Shown here: piece by piece, positions 21,773 to 30,100 of the stretch
Layout: each line of letters starts with the position of its first letter
Numbering within the stretch: the stretch's first letter is position 1
From: a virus
DNA length: 45,560 nt
Direction: 5' to 3' (one strand)
Virus record (IMG/VR): IMGVR_UViG_3300025128_000004
Coordinates: 1-45,560 of that record
Notes under the pieces: generated by a model
Told to the model about the DNA's origin: nothing
Databases searched by the model: none
What the model saw: the letters and a program-made list of their open reading frames with translations, nothing else
Program-made: the position numbers and the translations under genes

Positions 21773-22016
21773 CGGAAGAACGAACGGAGTTTTGTTTGAC
21801 GAGAGAGGGATATTCCCTCAGTGCTACGCCTGCAACGTTTGCCGTCAGGGGATGGGGGCCGAGTACACCCTGTTTATCATTGAGAATTACGGACAGGGGT
21901 TGGTTGACGAGCTAATACAGAAACGACGAGAAGCTGTGAGCTTTACCAAAGAAGAATTAAAAGAAATGATCGAAGGCTATAAAGTCAGGATCAAGGAAGC
22001 CGGAGGAACATTATGA
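21603..22016 (+). CDS. ninG: NinG/Rap-like recombination nuclease
   Basis: A 137-residue protein with the NinG (lambda Rap) layout: AWNLLSKAIRLEAAD, a CKCVTCGK zinc pair (Cys38, Cys41), QAGHL (His54), FPQCYACNVCRQG (Cys74, Cys77) and YTLFIIENYGQGLVDELIQ. Rap acts on branched DNA in phage recombination; the related HNH-like fold is a nuclease. ATG 21603 has no clear ribosome site and lies inside the upstream gene, so it depends on coupling or on reinitiation. A DNA-repair or packaging-preparation role fits the absence of other recombinases. Confidence 0.8.
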   Translation: MKRKSKKGSISFLKKKAWNLLSKAIRLEAADKNGQCKCVTCGKQKPWKEIQAGHLVSGRTNGVLFDERGIFPQCYACNVCRQGMGAEYTLFIIENYGQGLVDELIQKRREAVSFTKEELKEMIEGYKVRIKEAGGTL

Positions 22017-22291
22017 TTGAAATAATTCAGGAACACCGTGTGCTTGTGATCATCGGGGGGTTGATTGCCCTAGTGGTAGTGAACTGGAATCTTGTGTCCC
22101 CGCTTGTGGGGGGATGGACCAACCGTGTCCACCCAGCTACCCCAAGCGACCGGCTTTCTCTGTATAACTCCCTGATAGACACCCAGAATTTACTGGTTAA
22201 ATGCGGTGTGGACCGGGATAAATTGGACGAAATGACACTTTCGGAGGTGGGGCGGGTTGCAACCACGGGAAATTATGAGAAAACTACTTAA
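22013..22291 (+). CDS. N-terminally anchored membrane protein, 92 aa
   Basis: One membrane segment at about residues 10-30 (VLVIIGGLIALVVVNWNLV) is followed by a polar domain with a single Cys. It begins by ATGA overlap with the NinG-like gene and overlaps the next secreted protein. The topology and place at the start of the lysis region suggest a membrane-associated lysis or inhibitor protein; it could also be an inner-membrane spanin-type subunit, though the domain is short. Not recognised. Confidence 0.6.
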   Translation: MIEIIQEHRVLVIIGGLIALVVVNWNLVSPLVGGWTNRVHPATPSDRLSLYNSLIDTQNLLVKCGVDRDKLDEMTLSEVGRVATTGNYEKTT

Positions 22292-22619
22292 CAGTGTTAT
22301 CTTCCTTCTACTACTGATCGCTGTGTTGGGGGTATCTGCCCCTTCCCCCGATACGGTGGTCGTAGTATACGAGTCATCCGAAAGCATACCTGAGCCGTAT
22401 GTGACGGGTGCCTTAAAAACCCTTTCAGCCGAAGGGTTGCAGACAAGAGTTCTCGACAAGGACGTAACCACGGGAGAGGGGGAAGTGCCTATTCAGGTAG
22501 AGGCTGCTCGCAGCACAGCCACTAACCTTCCCTCTCTCGTCGTCCTTTCTGGCGACACGGTTATCAGTTCCCAACCTCTCCCCTCTACCTACGACGGTAT
22601 CTTGGAGGCTGTGCGATGA
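22275..22619 (+). CDS. Secreted protein, possibly thioredoxin-like
   Basis: ATG 22275 gives a short basic N-terminus and a hydrophobic signal segment (LLNSVIFLLLLIAVLGVSA), so the product is probably exported or anchored. The mature part is alpha/beta (VVVVYESSESIPEPYV, VLDKDV, LPSLVVLSGDTVI), which recalls a thioredoxin fold with a Pro before the third strand, but no CxxC is present. Periplasmic role near lysis genes is inferred. Confidence 0.55.
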   Translation: MRKLLNSVIFLLLLIAVLGVSAPSPDTVVVVYESSESIPEPYVTGALKTLSAEGLQTRVLDKDVTTGEGEVPIQVEAARSTATNLPSLVVLSGDTVISSQPLPSTYDGILEAVR

Positions 22620-22843
22620 CAGAATTTCCAAAACAAGAACATTTGGCAGTTTGCCCGTATTGCAAGGGAGAGTTGGCTGTTTATCGCGTTACCAGGGAAG
22701 ATGGTTTGATCCCAGAAGCCGCGCTTGAAGCGATGGAGCTTGACCGGATTGATTGCTGCCACTGGTTGTATGAATGCAAATCTTGCTCCAAGGGCGTCTG
22801 GCAGAGAATGATGTCGCCTGTTAGCTCTGAAGAACAGCCATGA
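22616..22843 (+). CDS. Zinc-ribbon protein, 75 aa
   Basis: CPYC (13-16) and CKSC (53-56), with an extra Cys pair in DCCH between them, indicate a metal-binding ribbon. It begins by ATGA overlap with the secreted protein and ends the same way with the next gene. Function unknown; similar Cys-pair proteins occur upstream. Confidence 0.7.
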   Translation: MTEFPKQEHLAVCPYCKGELAVYRVTREDGLIPEAALEAMELDRIDCCHWLYECKSCSKGVWQRMMSPVSSEEQP

Positions 22844-23067
22844 AAAAAGTCATTCACATCAATCAGCACAAAATTAAAGCCAACATCAAGAAGGATAAGG
22901 TCGATCCGGTAATCACGGTTAAGACCTATAAATCCAACGATTACTGTTATGAAGCGGTAATCGAAGGACCCTGCAGAGTAGTTTATTCCCCAGACAAACC
23001 CCTTTCCTGTGGTGCGCGGGTGTGGATTGAAACAGAGTCAGAGGTAACGTGCATAGATGATAAATAA
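22840..23067 (+). CDS. Conserved-type phage hypothetical protein, 75 aa
   Basis: A beta-rich protein with KVIHINQHKIKANIKKD, then PVITVKTYKSNDYCYE, then RVVYSPDKPLSCGARVWIET. I associate this strand pattern with a small conserved phage protein of unknown function. Coupled to both neighbours. No membrane segment or catalytic motif. Confidence 0.65.
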   Translation: MKKVIHINQHKIKANIKKDKVDPVITVKTYKSNDYCYEAVIEGPCRVVYSPDKPLSCGARVWIETESEVTCIDDK

Positions 23068-23878
23068 AAAACTAATCGACGTTCAGTTTACGTTTGACGG
23101 TATGCTGCCGGAGTCTGCGCTAGAGGAAATGCACTACGCAGGGGCCAAACCCTTCCCCGATAAGTTCTTCATCGAGCGTAGTGAGTGGGACGACCGGATC
23201 AACGAACACGAAAAGCATAAGAGTTCAGCCGAGGACTTCTCTGGACGATTCACCCATCAAGGGAACTCCCATGAGTGTGTGTGTCATGCTGCACATCAGG
23301 CGTTTATGTGTGCATACAACCGCCAGCTTGGTGGGTTGAAGCATGATGTCTGGTTCTCTCCGCTGGCTCTCTACACTCAAATCACAAACGGACGCCAATG
23401 GGGAGGCTCCAGTATTATTGATAGTATGTACCAGCTTTTAGAATACGGTTTATTGCCTGAACACGACGGGCCGGAGGGGAAGAACAGCCAGTACGAGAAG
23501 TTTAAGCACACCGTCCATCAGACTGCGGGGCGGTCGGAACAGTGGTGGCCCACAAAAGGGTGGATCAGACCTGGGGAGCTACCCGATGGTTGGAAGGAAA
23601 CCGCAGAACACTTTAGAGCCCTTGAGGTTTACACCATTCCCAATAGGGAAGCTCACGCCTCGGCACTACTCCACGGGTTTGTGGTGGTCAATGGCCGAAA
23701 CGGGCACTCAATCCCCCATATGAAGCTGGTAAGGGATGGAAGTCGCTATTTGTCAAAGTATAAAGATAGCTACAATGTATTTCGTTACGATTCAGAGAGA
23801 TTGTGGGGTGGTGGGTATATCATTAGGTCTACTACCACGCCACATGATCCCACTAACCCAGCAGAGTCAACGGATTGA
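23057..23878 (+). CDS. Papain-like cysteine peptidase, candidate lysin
   Basis: A 273-residue protein with a papain-type (C1) active site: Gln68 and Cys74 in QGNSHEC have the Q-x5-C spacing of the oxyanion Gln and catalytic Cys, and His217 in NGHSIPH suits the catalytic His. The KDSYN motif (236-240) stands where papain has KNSWG, so Asp237 (or Asn240) replaces the usual Asn. No signal peptide is seen. It lies between membrane-protein genes and the holin candidate. Since no muramidase or amidase is recognisable, it may be the cell-wall peptidase of lysis, but it could equally process phage or host proteins. Confidence 0.7.
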   Translation: MINKKLIDVQFTFDGMLPESALEEMHYAGAKPFPDKFFIERSEWDDRINEHEKHKSSAEDFSGRFTHQGNSHECVCHAAHQAFMCAYNRQLGGLKHDVWFSPLALYTQITNGRQWGGSSIIDSMYQLLEYGLLPEHDGPEGKNSQYEKFKHTVHQTAGRSEQWWPTKGWIRPGELPDGWKETAEHFRALEVYTIPNREAHASALLHGFVVVNGRNGHSIPHMKLVRDGSRYLSKYKDSYNVFRYDSERLWGGGYIIRSTTTPHDPTNPAESTD

Positions 23879-23904
23879 GCGGGGGCAGGGATGCCCCTTG
23901 TACT

Positions 23905-24072
23905 ATGAAATACTACATTTCACTTATACTTGCGCTGATAATTGGGCTGGCACTCTTTGAGCGTCCCGAAAAGGTGCCCGCAAAGCCCGTAATTAAACCC
24001 AAACCGGCAGAACCCGTTGGATCACAGGAGCCCGTAGGAGCTAAATCTGAGCTTCCTGCGGGGTCGTTTTGA
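23905..24072 (+). CDS. Short membrane-anchored Pro-rich protein, 55 aa
   Basis: ATG 23905 opens a hydrophobic segment (YYISLILALIIGLALF) followed by a Pro/Lys-rich tail with repeated KPV and EPV units. A TTG at 23875 is in frame but less likely. The shape suits a small spanin-like or periplasm-spanning lysis protein, without a lipobox. A 6-bp hairpin (GGGGCA, TGCCCC; 23882-23897) lies just upstream and no clear ribosome site is seen. Confidence 0.5.
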   Translation: MKYYISLILALIIGLALFERPEKVPAKPVIKPKPAEPVGSQEPVGAKSELPAGSF

Positions 24073-24117
24073 CGAGCCCGTTAACCCTCGGTCGAGGCGA
24101 AGATTCAGGAGACGATA

Positions 24118-24183
24118 ATGTGCTGGATTTGGTGGGAAGATAAACCGTTTGACGAACCCGAAAATGAGGATTTTTATGAATAG
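24118..24183 (+). CDS. Possible 21-aa Trp-rich micro-protein
   Basis: ATG 24118 begins a 21-codon frame (MCWIWWEDKPFDEPENEDFYE) with CAGGAG upstream at a good distance. Its stop overlaps the start of the holin candidate by eight bases. It may be a leader that times holin translation, since lysis timing often depends on such coupling. Confidence 0.45.
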   Translation: MCWIWWEDKPFDEPENEDFYE

Positions 24184-24340
24184 CTGGAAAACCACAATCT
24201 CTGGAATTCTGACTGCTGTGGTAGCTGTTAGCTCTGCCGTCATTAGCACGTTAAATGGAACGCCGGTCGATTGGTCGGTCGTCATCGCCGCAGTCACCGC
24301 TAGCGTCGGGCTGCTGTTTGCAAGGGACAGTAACAAATGA
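24176..24340 (+). CDS. Holin candidate, 54 aa
   Basis: Two hydrophobic segments separated by a short polar turn (ISGILTAVVAVSSAVIST and WSVVIAAVTASVGLLFA) with charged ends (MNSWKTT; RDSNK) give the class II holin layout. The closing 'LLFARDSNK' pattern is common in small phage holins. ATG 24176 has GAGG upstream and lies in the probable lysis block. It would form membrane lesions that release the lysis enzyme; direct evidence is limited to topology and position. Confidence 0.7.
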   Translation: MNSWKTTISGILTAVVAVSSAVISTLNGTPVDWSVVIAAVTASVGLLFARDSNK

Positions 24341-24564
24341 CCCTTCCGAAGTTTAACGCGGAAAGCCTTGGCTTTATCGTTACGGTCCTGTTTGTTCTAG
24401 CCTCGATTTCCGCGAGCTACGGAGTGTCCCAACACCAACTCAATCGACACGAAGCTAAACTAGCCGAGGTCGAAGAAAGAATTAACCAAAACGAGAATTT
24501 GCTCATCGAAATCGCCAATGACGTTCGGTGGATTCGTGAGCAAATCTCTCGTCAAGCACAATAA
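24337..24564 (+). CDS. Membrane-anchored coiled-coil protein, 75 aa
   Basis: A membrane segment at about 9-29 (LGFIVTVLFVLASISASYGV) is followed by a coiled coil (LNRHEAKLAEVEERINQNENLLIEI). This resembles an i-spanin (Rz) or a haemolysin-XhlA-type lysis accessory. It overlaps the holin candidate by ATGA and the next gene by TAATG, so it belongs to the lysis operon. A separate outer-membrane partner is not certain. Confidence 0.6.
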   Translation: MTLPKFNAESLGFIVTVLFVLASISASYGVSQHQLNRHEAKLAEVEERINQNENLLIEIANDVRWIREQISRQAQ

Positions 24565-25070
24565 TGAGTACCGTAGTAAACAAGGTGACCCTCCAAGAAA
24601 AGTATTCGGCCGACCCCGCCGAGTACAATTCCGCTGAATGGCTGATTGACCCTACCATTCCCAACGCACCTAAGAGGTATTGGGTTGTGGAGGGGGACGA
24701 TTTAAGGGAAGCCACTGAGGGAGAAAAGGTGCCGATTGACATCGAGTACCTAGCCCAACAAAAAGAACAACGAATCCAAGAGCTTCGAGAGCAGTACAAC
24801 GAAGCACTGGAATTAAGATACGAAACACGCACCCTTCTCTACGCTAGCTACCTCTTAACCAAGGCTATGGCGTCAATGGACGAAGATGTAGTCGATTATC
24901 TTAGCGAGCTTGCACAATGGATCGAGGACGGGGATGTACTGGTTGAGACAGCGGAAAGCATCGTATCCGCAAGCCAAACCGTAGAGGACGTTCAATCCGT
25001 TACCCTTACGCTTACGTCGTGGCTTGAAGCTGACCCCAAAATATCCACCCGCGTAGCCAGGAATATGTAA
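24564..25070 (+). CDS. Hypothetical helical protein, 168 aa
   Basis: A TAATG junction with the coiled-coil gene starts this 168-residue acidic protein. The N-terminal third is mixed and aromatic (YNSAEWLIDPTIPNAPKRYWVVEGDD), the rest is helical (EQRIQELREQYNEALELRYE). It sits between lysis and adhesion genes and may assist assembly of the following fibre-like proteins, as chaperones often do; no family was recognised. Confidence 0.65.
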   Translation: MSTVVNKVTLQEKYSADPAEYNSAEWLIDPTIPNAPKRYWVVEGDDLREATEGEKVPIDIEYLAQQKEQRIQELREQYNEALELRYETRTLLYASYLLTKAMASMDEDVVDYLSELAQWIEDGDVLVETAESIVSASQTVEDVQSVTLTLTSWLEADPKISTRVARNM

Positions 25071-25080
25071 AGGATTTAGC

Positions 25081-25599
25081 ATGGCAAGTGGCGACACCTT
25101 ATTCATCCTTACCCCGCAGTCGTACACGCCCCCAGCGGCTAATTACGCCACCCTGGACACGGTAGCCGATGGATCGACCCCAGCCATGAGTATCCCTGTG
25201 CTGGATTTTGACGGATCGGCAGACGAATCTGCTGACTGGTATGTAACTGTCCCAAGTCATTACGCAGGTGGCGGGCTTACCTTCTCTTACGCTTACGCTA
25301 TGAGTTCTACCGATGGAGATGCCGTAGAAATAGAGTTCCGGGCATTTCCTTTTGCTGATGCGTCTTCAATTTTAACCGCTGATTTAGGCATGGATGGACG
25401 CACCGCAGTAAACATAGCCGATGACCCTAGTGCCAACGCCAACGAGTTCAACATTACAGCAACCGGCAATCTATCTCACGGCAACGCTGGTTCACCTGCT
25501 GTTGGTGCGTTTGTGGTTATCCGAGCCACACGGGACTACGACCACGCAGCTAACGCAAACGACCTCCAACTGCTTGCTGTTCATGTAAAGGAGACGTAA
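25081..25599 (+). CDS. Probable virion surface beta-protein, 172 aa
   Basis: A beta-rich protein with repeated strands (ADWYVTVPSHYAGGGLTFSYAYAM; AVEIEFRAFPFAD; FVVIRATRDYD), low in charge and rich in Ala, Asp and Gly, typical of fibre or decoration proteins. It begins the adhesion block and ends by TAATG overlap with the LamG-like gene. Role inferred from composition and neighbours. Confidence 0.65.
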   Translation: MASGDTLFILTPQSYTPPAANYATLDTVADGSTPAMSIPVLDFDGSADESADWYVTVPSHYAGGGLTFSYAYAMSSTDGDAVEIEFRAFPFADASSILTADLGMDGRTAVNIADDPSANANEFNITATGNLSHGNAGSPAVGAFVVIRATRDYDHAANANDLQLLAVHVKET

Positions 25600-26351
25600 T
25601 GGCTCTCCATTTCAACAGTGATAGCGGGACCGACGACTACCTCTCTAAAAGTGTCGCAATTTTTTCTGGTCACACCTACCCCCTAGCGTTTACTGCGTGG
25701 GTACGACCAGACGACCGGGGGTCGGAGAACGCAGTAGCTTCTGATAGCGGAAGCGGATCAAGCAAGCAAATCAGGCTTGGAACAGTGAGTGGCGGCAAAT
25801 TTCAAATGGGCATGCGAGGCGGCACCGCTACAAGCAGCGTCCATTACGACAACGGAAACACAACTTGGTTTCACCTTACTGGTTTGTTTATAGCCAGTAA
25901 CGATTACAAACTCTATGTAAACGGCTCTCTCGATGGGGCGGGAACAGCAAACGCACCAATATCAGATTTTGCTGATTCCGACACGTTTTACATTGGAACA
26001 GGCGTAAGCAGCGGAACAAACATAGCAAGCAAAACTTGGGAGGGCGGATTAGCAGAAGTAGCTGCTTACACCGCAGAGCTTAGTGCCGGTGAAATTGCTG
26101 CTTTAGCCAAAGGGTTTAGCCCCCTGCTGGTACGCCCCTCTGCGTTGGTGGGATATTGGCCTTTAGGCGGGCCGTATGCCCCGACTACCATAGACCCTGT
26201 AGGAAGCAACACTTTAACCGCAAACGGCGGGGCTTCCGTTGAATCCCACCCCAAAATAATTTATCCGATGCCGCCCCCAGCAGTCATGGTTGCCGCTGGT
26301 GGACAGGCAGTAAGAGCCATGCACCATTATAGGATGTTACGATGTTCCTAA
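25599..26351 (+). CDS. LamG/concanavalin-fold adhesin
   Basis: A 250-residue protein with a strong LamG-like pattern: FTAWVRPDDRG, then FQMGMRG, then WFHLTGLFIASNDYKLYVNGSLDG, then FYIGTG and WEGGLAEVAAYTAELSAGEIAALAKG. This is the carbohydrate-binding jelly roll common in phage receptor-binding proteins. It is followed by a short Pro-rich tail. It probably forms part of a tail spike or fibre, although it is encoded on the strand opposite to most structural genes. Confidence 0.8.
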   Translation: MALHFNSDSGTDDYLSKSVAIFSGHTYPLAFTAWVRPDDRGSENAVASDSGSGSSKQIRLGTVSGGKFQMGMRGGTATSSVHYDNGNTTWFHLTGLFIASNDYKLYVNGSLDGAGTANAPISDFADSDTFYIGTGVSSGTNIASKTWEGGLAEVAAYTAELSAGEIAALAKGFSPLLVRPSALVGYWPLGGPYAPTTIDPVGSNTLTANGGASVESHPKIIYPMPPPAVMVAAGGQAVRAMHHYRMLRCS

Positions 26352-26938
26352 AACAAAGCACAGCTTACACATTCCGTTTTGGTCCGTTTGTGGACGATAC
26401 CGACGGCAAAACTGCTGAAACTGGACTGACCATTGAAGACTCCCACGTTAGGGTGAGTAAGAATGGTGGGAACTTTATAGACAAAGCAGAAACCAGTAAC
26501 TCAGCCCACGATGAAGCTGGATTTTACGTCGTGGTTTTTAACACCACGGACACCAATACCGTAGGCGAACTGCAAGTTGCCTGTCACATATCCGGTGCGT
26601 TGCCAGTATTTAAGACTTTCTATGTGGTAGAAGAAGCTATTTACGATGCCCTCTTTGCAGGTAGTGCCACAGGTGCCCTTACCGGAGTGTCCGTAAACGC
26701 CCTTACAAGTGCAGCCATTACCGATGTGTGGAGTACAGACACCCTGACAGAAGCATACGCTTCGGATGGGGCCGCTGGAACATCAGCACAATTACTCTAC
26801 ATGATTTGGGCAGCAGTCCATGAGTTCAGCATCAGTGGTACGACAATCACTTCCAAGAAGCTGGATGGGTCTACCACAGCAATGACTTGGACGCTGGATG
26901 ATTCCTCTAATCCCACCTCCCGTACTAGAGCTACTTAA
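26342..26938 (+). CDS. Tail-fibre or baseplate-like protein, 198 aa
   Basis: Residues 1-100 follow a pattern I know from phage fibre proteins related to BppU-like N-terminal domains: FRFGPFVDDTDGKTAETGLTI, then VRVSKNGGNF, then DEAGFYVVVFNTTDTNTVGELQVACH. The remainder (about 100-198) is variable and Thr/Ala-rich. Probably joins the LamG adhesin in the host-recognition structure. Confidence 0.7.
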   Translation: MFLKQSTAYTFRFGPFVDDTDGKTAETGLTIEDSHVRVSKNGGNFIDKAETSNSAHDEAGFYVVVFNTTDTNTVGELQVACHISGALPVFKTFYVVEEAIYDALFAGSATGALTGVSVNALTSAAITDVWSTDTLTEAYASDGAAGTSAQLLYMIWAAVHEFSISGTTITSKKLDGSTTAMTWTLDDSSNPTSRTRAT

Positions 26939-27174
26939 TGGCGATCAAGGATATAATCGGACCTGGGTTCAAGAACGGTGCGAAGTTCATCGTAACCCGT
27001 GGGTTCGGTGTGTCCCTGAAAGGGTTTCTTTTTGAGTCTATGCAGATGACCCTGACCCAAGGGGGACGTAGACGCTACAACGTAGCCGACTCTCCCACAG
27101 CTTCTACTAATAAGGGTTGGTCGTTTGAATCCCTGCAGGCCATGATTACGCAGGGTGGGGCAAGAAGGAAATAA
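26938..27174 (+). CDS. Small protein with duplicated FES-TQGG motif
   Basis: A 78-residue basic protein. FESMQMTLTQGGRRR (32-46) is repeated in altered form as FESLQAMITQGGARRK (63-78), showing an internal duplication. It overlaps the previous gene by one base and its TAA is adjacent to the stop codon of the giant gene on the other strand. Function unknown; it may bind the fibre or be a small virion protein. Confidence 0.65.
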   Translation: MAIKDIIGPGFKNGAKFIVTRGFGVSLKGFLFESMQMTLTQGGRRRYNVADSPTASTNKGWSFESLQAMITQGGARRK

Positions 27175-30100
27175 TCAATCTGGCTTTAGGTAGACCCTGT
27201 ACGCACTAAACGGGTCATCCCCAGGTGAACCGCTTTCTATTTTTTTCCGTACTCCGCGGGCTTTTGCAAGAATATGTCGAGCGATTCTTTGCCTCTCTTT
27301 GTTGTTGGTGGCTGTGTAATATTCTTCAAACAGTTTCTTAAACTCTTTGTAAGACTTCTTTCTGTCGTGGCCGTTCTTCACCGCCCACTCGGTAATAAAA
27401 ACAACGTCCCTAGCGCTCGTACCCCCACCGTCGCGGGTAATTCCAATCAGGAGCCCGATGCTTCTTCCCCAATTATTAAGGCTACCTGGCTCCCCGAGGT
27501 CTGATACTTCTACAACGGCACGGCCAGTGCTTCCAAAAAGACCAACTAAAAGATGATCCCAATTCCTAGCATCAACAGCTTGAAGGCTAAAAGTCTGCAA
27601 AAACTTTCCAACATTTGACCCCCTTTCCGTACCTTTCCTTATTCTTACATCTTGCTTTTTTTCGTAGGGGGGGATGGTTGGCTTCCCCTTAAACAAGTCA
27701 TAGTTCATCCTGACTTCAAGGAAACTTACAAACGGACCCGCTATAGCTTTTATGTCTACTGGCGAAAACGACTTAAGAAAACTTGTCCTAAAACCCTCGA
27801 ACCCCTGTTTGCGTGTTGCACCGCCAGAAATAACGTCGATTGCTCTAGTTACTCCCGAAGCGAGAACACCAAACTCGTAAGGCTTGGGTATTGCAAGCCA
27901 AGTATTGGGGCCGAGTCGTATGTTGTAATAAAAATCTTTCCTCCAGGCCGGAAGCTGCCTGTATTCGTCCCGTTCCTCTTCACTTCCAGTCATATTCCAG
28001 GCGTAGACCATTAACTCGGGAACAACGCTGTACTTGAGCCAGGCAACAAGAAGGCCATTTGGATTCCTGTGCAGTTGCTTGACCGCGCGTCTAAGCGCTT
28101 GAACCGCCGCGTTAGTGAACGGGACCATTTGGTTTACATATTTCATTACCGATCCGCTAACGGCAAAATCCAACAAATCTCTTGCTTCGTAGGCTGCGTA
28201 AAGTATTGCATCGCTTTCGCTTAATCCAGCGTCAAGCGCTTTCTTTTTGGCAACTCTAAACTCGGCTAATCTGTTTAGCTTTTCGGATCCCTCGGCTAAT
28301 GATTTGTATTTTTCCCACCCTTTAGAAATCTGTTCCCGCGTCATTACCGTGACGTTTTTATCTTTAATTAGCTCTCGCGTGGCCCTGTGCATGTGCGCAA
28401 CGTAATCAACGCGACTTTTCAGGTAGTGCCCAAACTGCCCGCCTCCACCAAGCATGAACTCAGACGCCTCCGCAGTCTTTCCCAACGCTTGAAATGTGTG
28501 GCGAAGCTGACTTCCTACATTAGTTAGGTGCGGTCGAGTAAACGTATCTCGAATAATATTCCGAAACATAAACGCCGGAAAGTAGGTGATAGTGTTGCGT
28601 AGTATGCGGGGCAGAATTGTAAAGAGTACCGGTAGCGAGGCGTTGTTGCCTATCCCGTCAAGGGCTTTTCTGATTTCGGGGTGCATTCTCCAATACGTTT
28701 CTTTTCCGTTGATATAAATCTTAACCGCGTTGCTGTCTTCCTTCTCAACTCGGTGCATAATCTCTGCTAAATTTAGAGCAGGGCCTTCGTACATTCTTCG
28801 CGGCTTGCTTTCGGCAAGCTCTGCCATCTGCTGCAGGGCGTAGTTTCTTTGTGCGTCATGCTGAGCAATTTGACCTATCTGGAGCATATTTGCGTAAATA
28901 TTGCCTATTGGCTCAGTGCTTCCAAAGAACTTCTTGATAACGCTTTTAGTTGTAGTTACGCCTGTTGACCCCATTGCCTTAGTTGGGTCTGCAGTTATCA
29001 AATTGTTTGAGTCTACAATCCTCCGCATATTTACATAAAACTGGTTATCTGCTTTTATTTCGTTGTATTGCTCCCTGGATATTCGCCCAAAATGCAACAA
29101 TGGTTGCAGAATCATAGCGTCAGCGAACGCGCGATACCTTTCTGCTGCGTCCCGTAACCGAGAAACATCCTCCGGGGGAAGGGCGTTAATTTCAGCGAGG
29201 GTTCTTTTGGAAACTCGCAAGTCACCTTCTAGCCCAGCACCCGACCCAATCATGTGTTGTCGCTGCTTGTTGTTTGCTTTAATTATTCTTTCAGTTTTTT
29301 TACCAATGGGTAAATCGCCCAGATTTATCCAGATAGTTTCAAGGCCAGCGAAATACTTGCCGTCGCCGTACTTGATGCTATTGATTTCACCTTCCGCAAG
29401 TGCAACAGCTTTCATATAAAGATTTAATTCTTCCTTTAGCTCTTGGGGAATATCGAGGCCATCTTCTTTGCGCGCCTTAACGGTTGATTCTAATTCCGCA
29501 ATAATCAAACCGATTTCTTCCAGCAGTTTGAAAAACGCTTTTTCATCTATGACCTCGCTTCGCTCAATGTGCCTTTCTGCAATCATAAACGCATGTAGAA
29601 GCCGCACATCTCGTTTAAGTGTGTCTGCAGATGTCATGTCTAAAGGTGCAAATAAATATTGAAGATTCCCAACGCCTGATGCGGAACCAGGCCGAACCAC
29701 CCCGTCTCCTGCAAGCCACGCCTTCCAATCGATAGGCCCGTGAAGAAGCTGGTCTTCCCACTGAGTCATTTGGCCTTGGAGATTTCTAATAAGTATCTCT
29801 GGGTCTTTGAGTGGGTTTATGAAATCACCGTGTCTTGCCTTGAGCACATCAATCCCGTGCATCGCGGGATCAAGGCTATCGCCAAACCACGACTGGAGCT
29901 TGCTGTAAAAGCCAGGGTTGAATGCGTGTCCCGTGTCACGCCAAATGCGCGTCATGATTTCTTGGGTGAATGCGGCAACATTATTAAGCCCCAAGGTAAT
30001 AAGGCTCTCTCCGTCGCCGCCAAATCCTTCAAACTTGACGTTTGAGATTGTTTTATTTATCCCGGACAAACCGCCATGCACCCGAATCTTGTCGCCAAAC

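Noticed and set aside
23882-23897. GGGGCA/TGCCCC hairpin before the 55-aa membrane gene as a terminator
   Set aside because: No T tract follows and the next ATG is only eight bases away; it may be a translation-control stem or chance.
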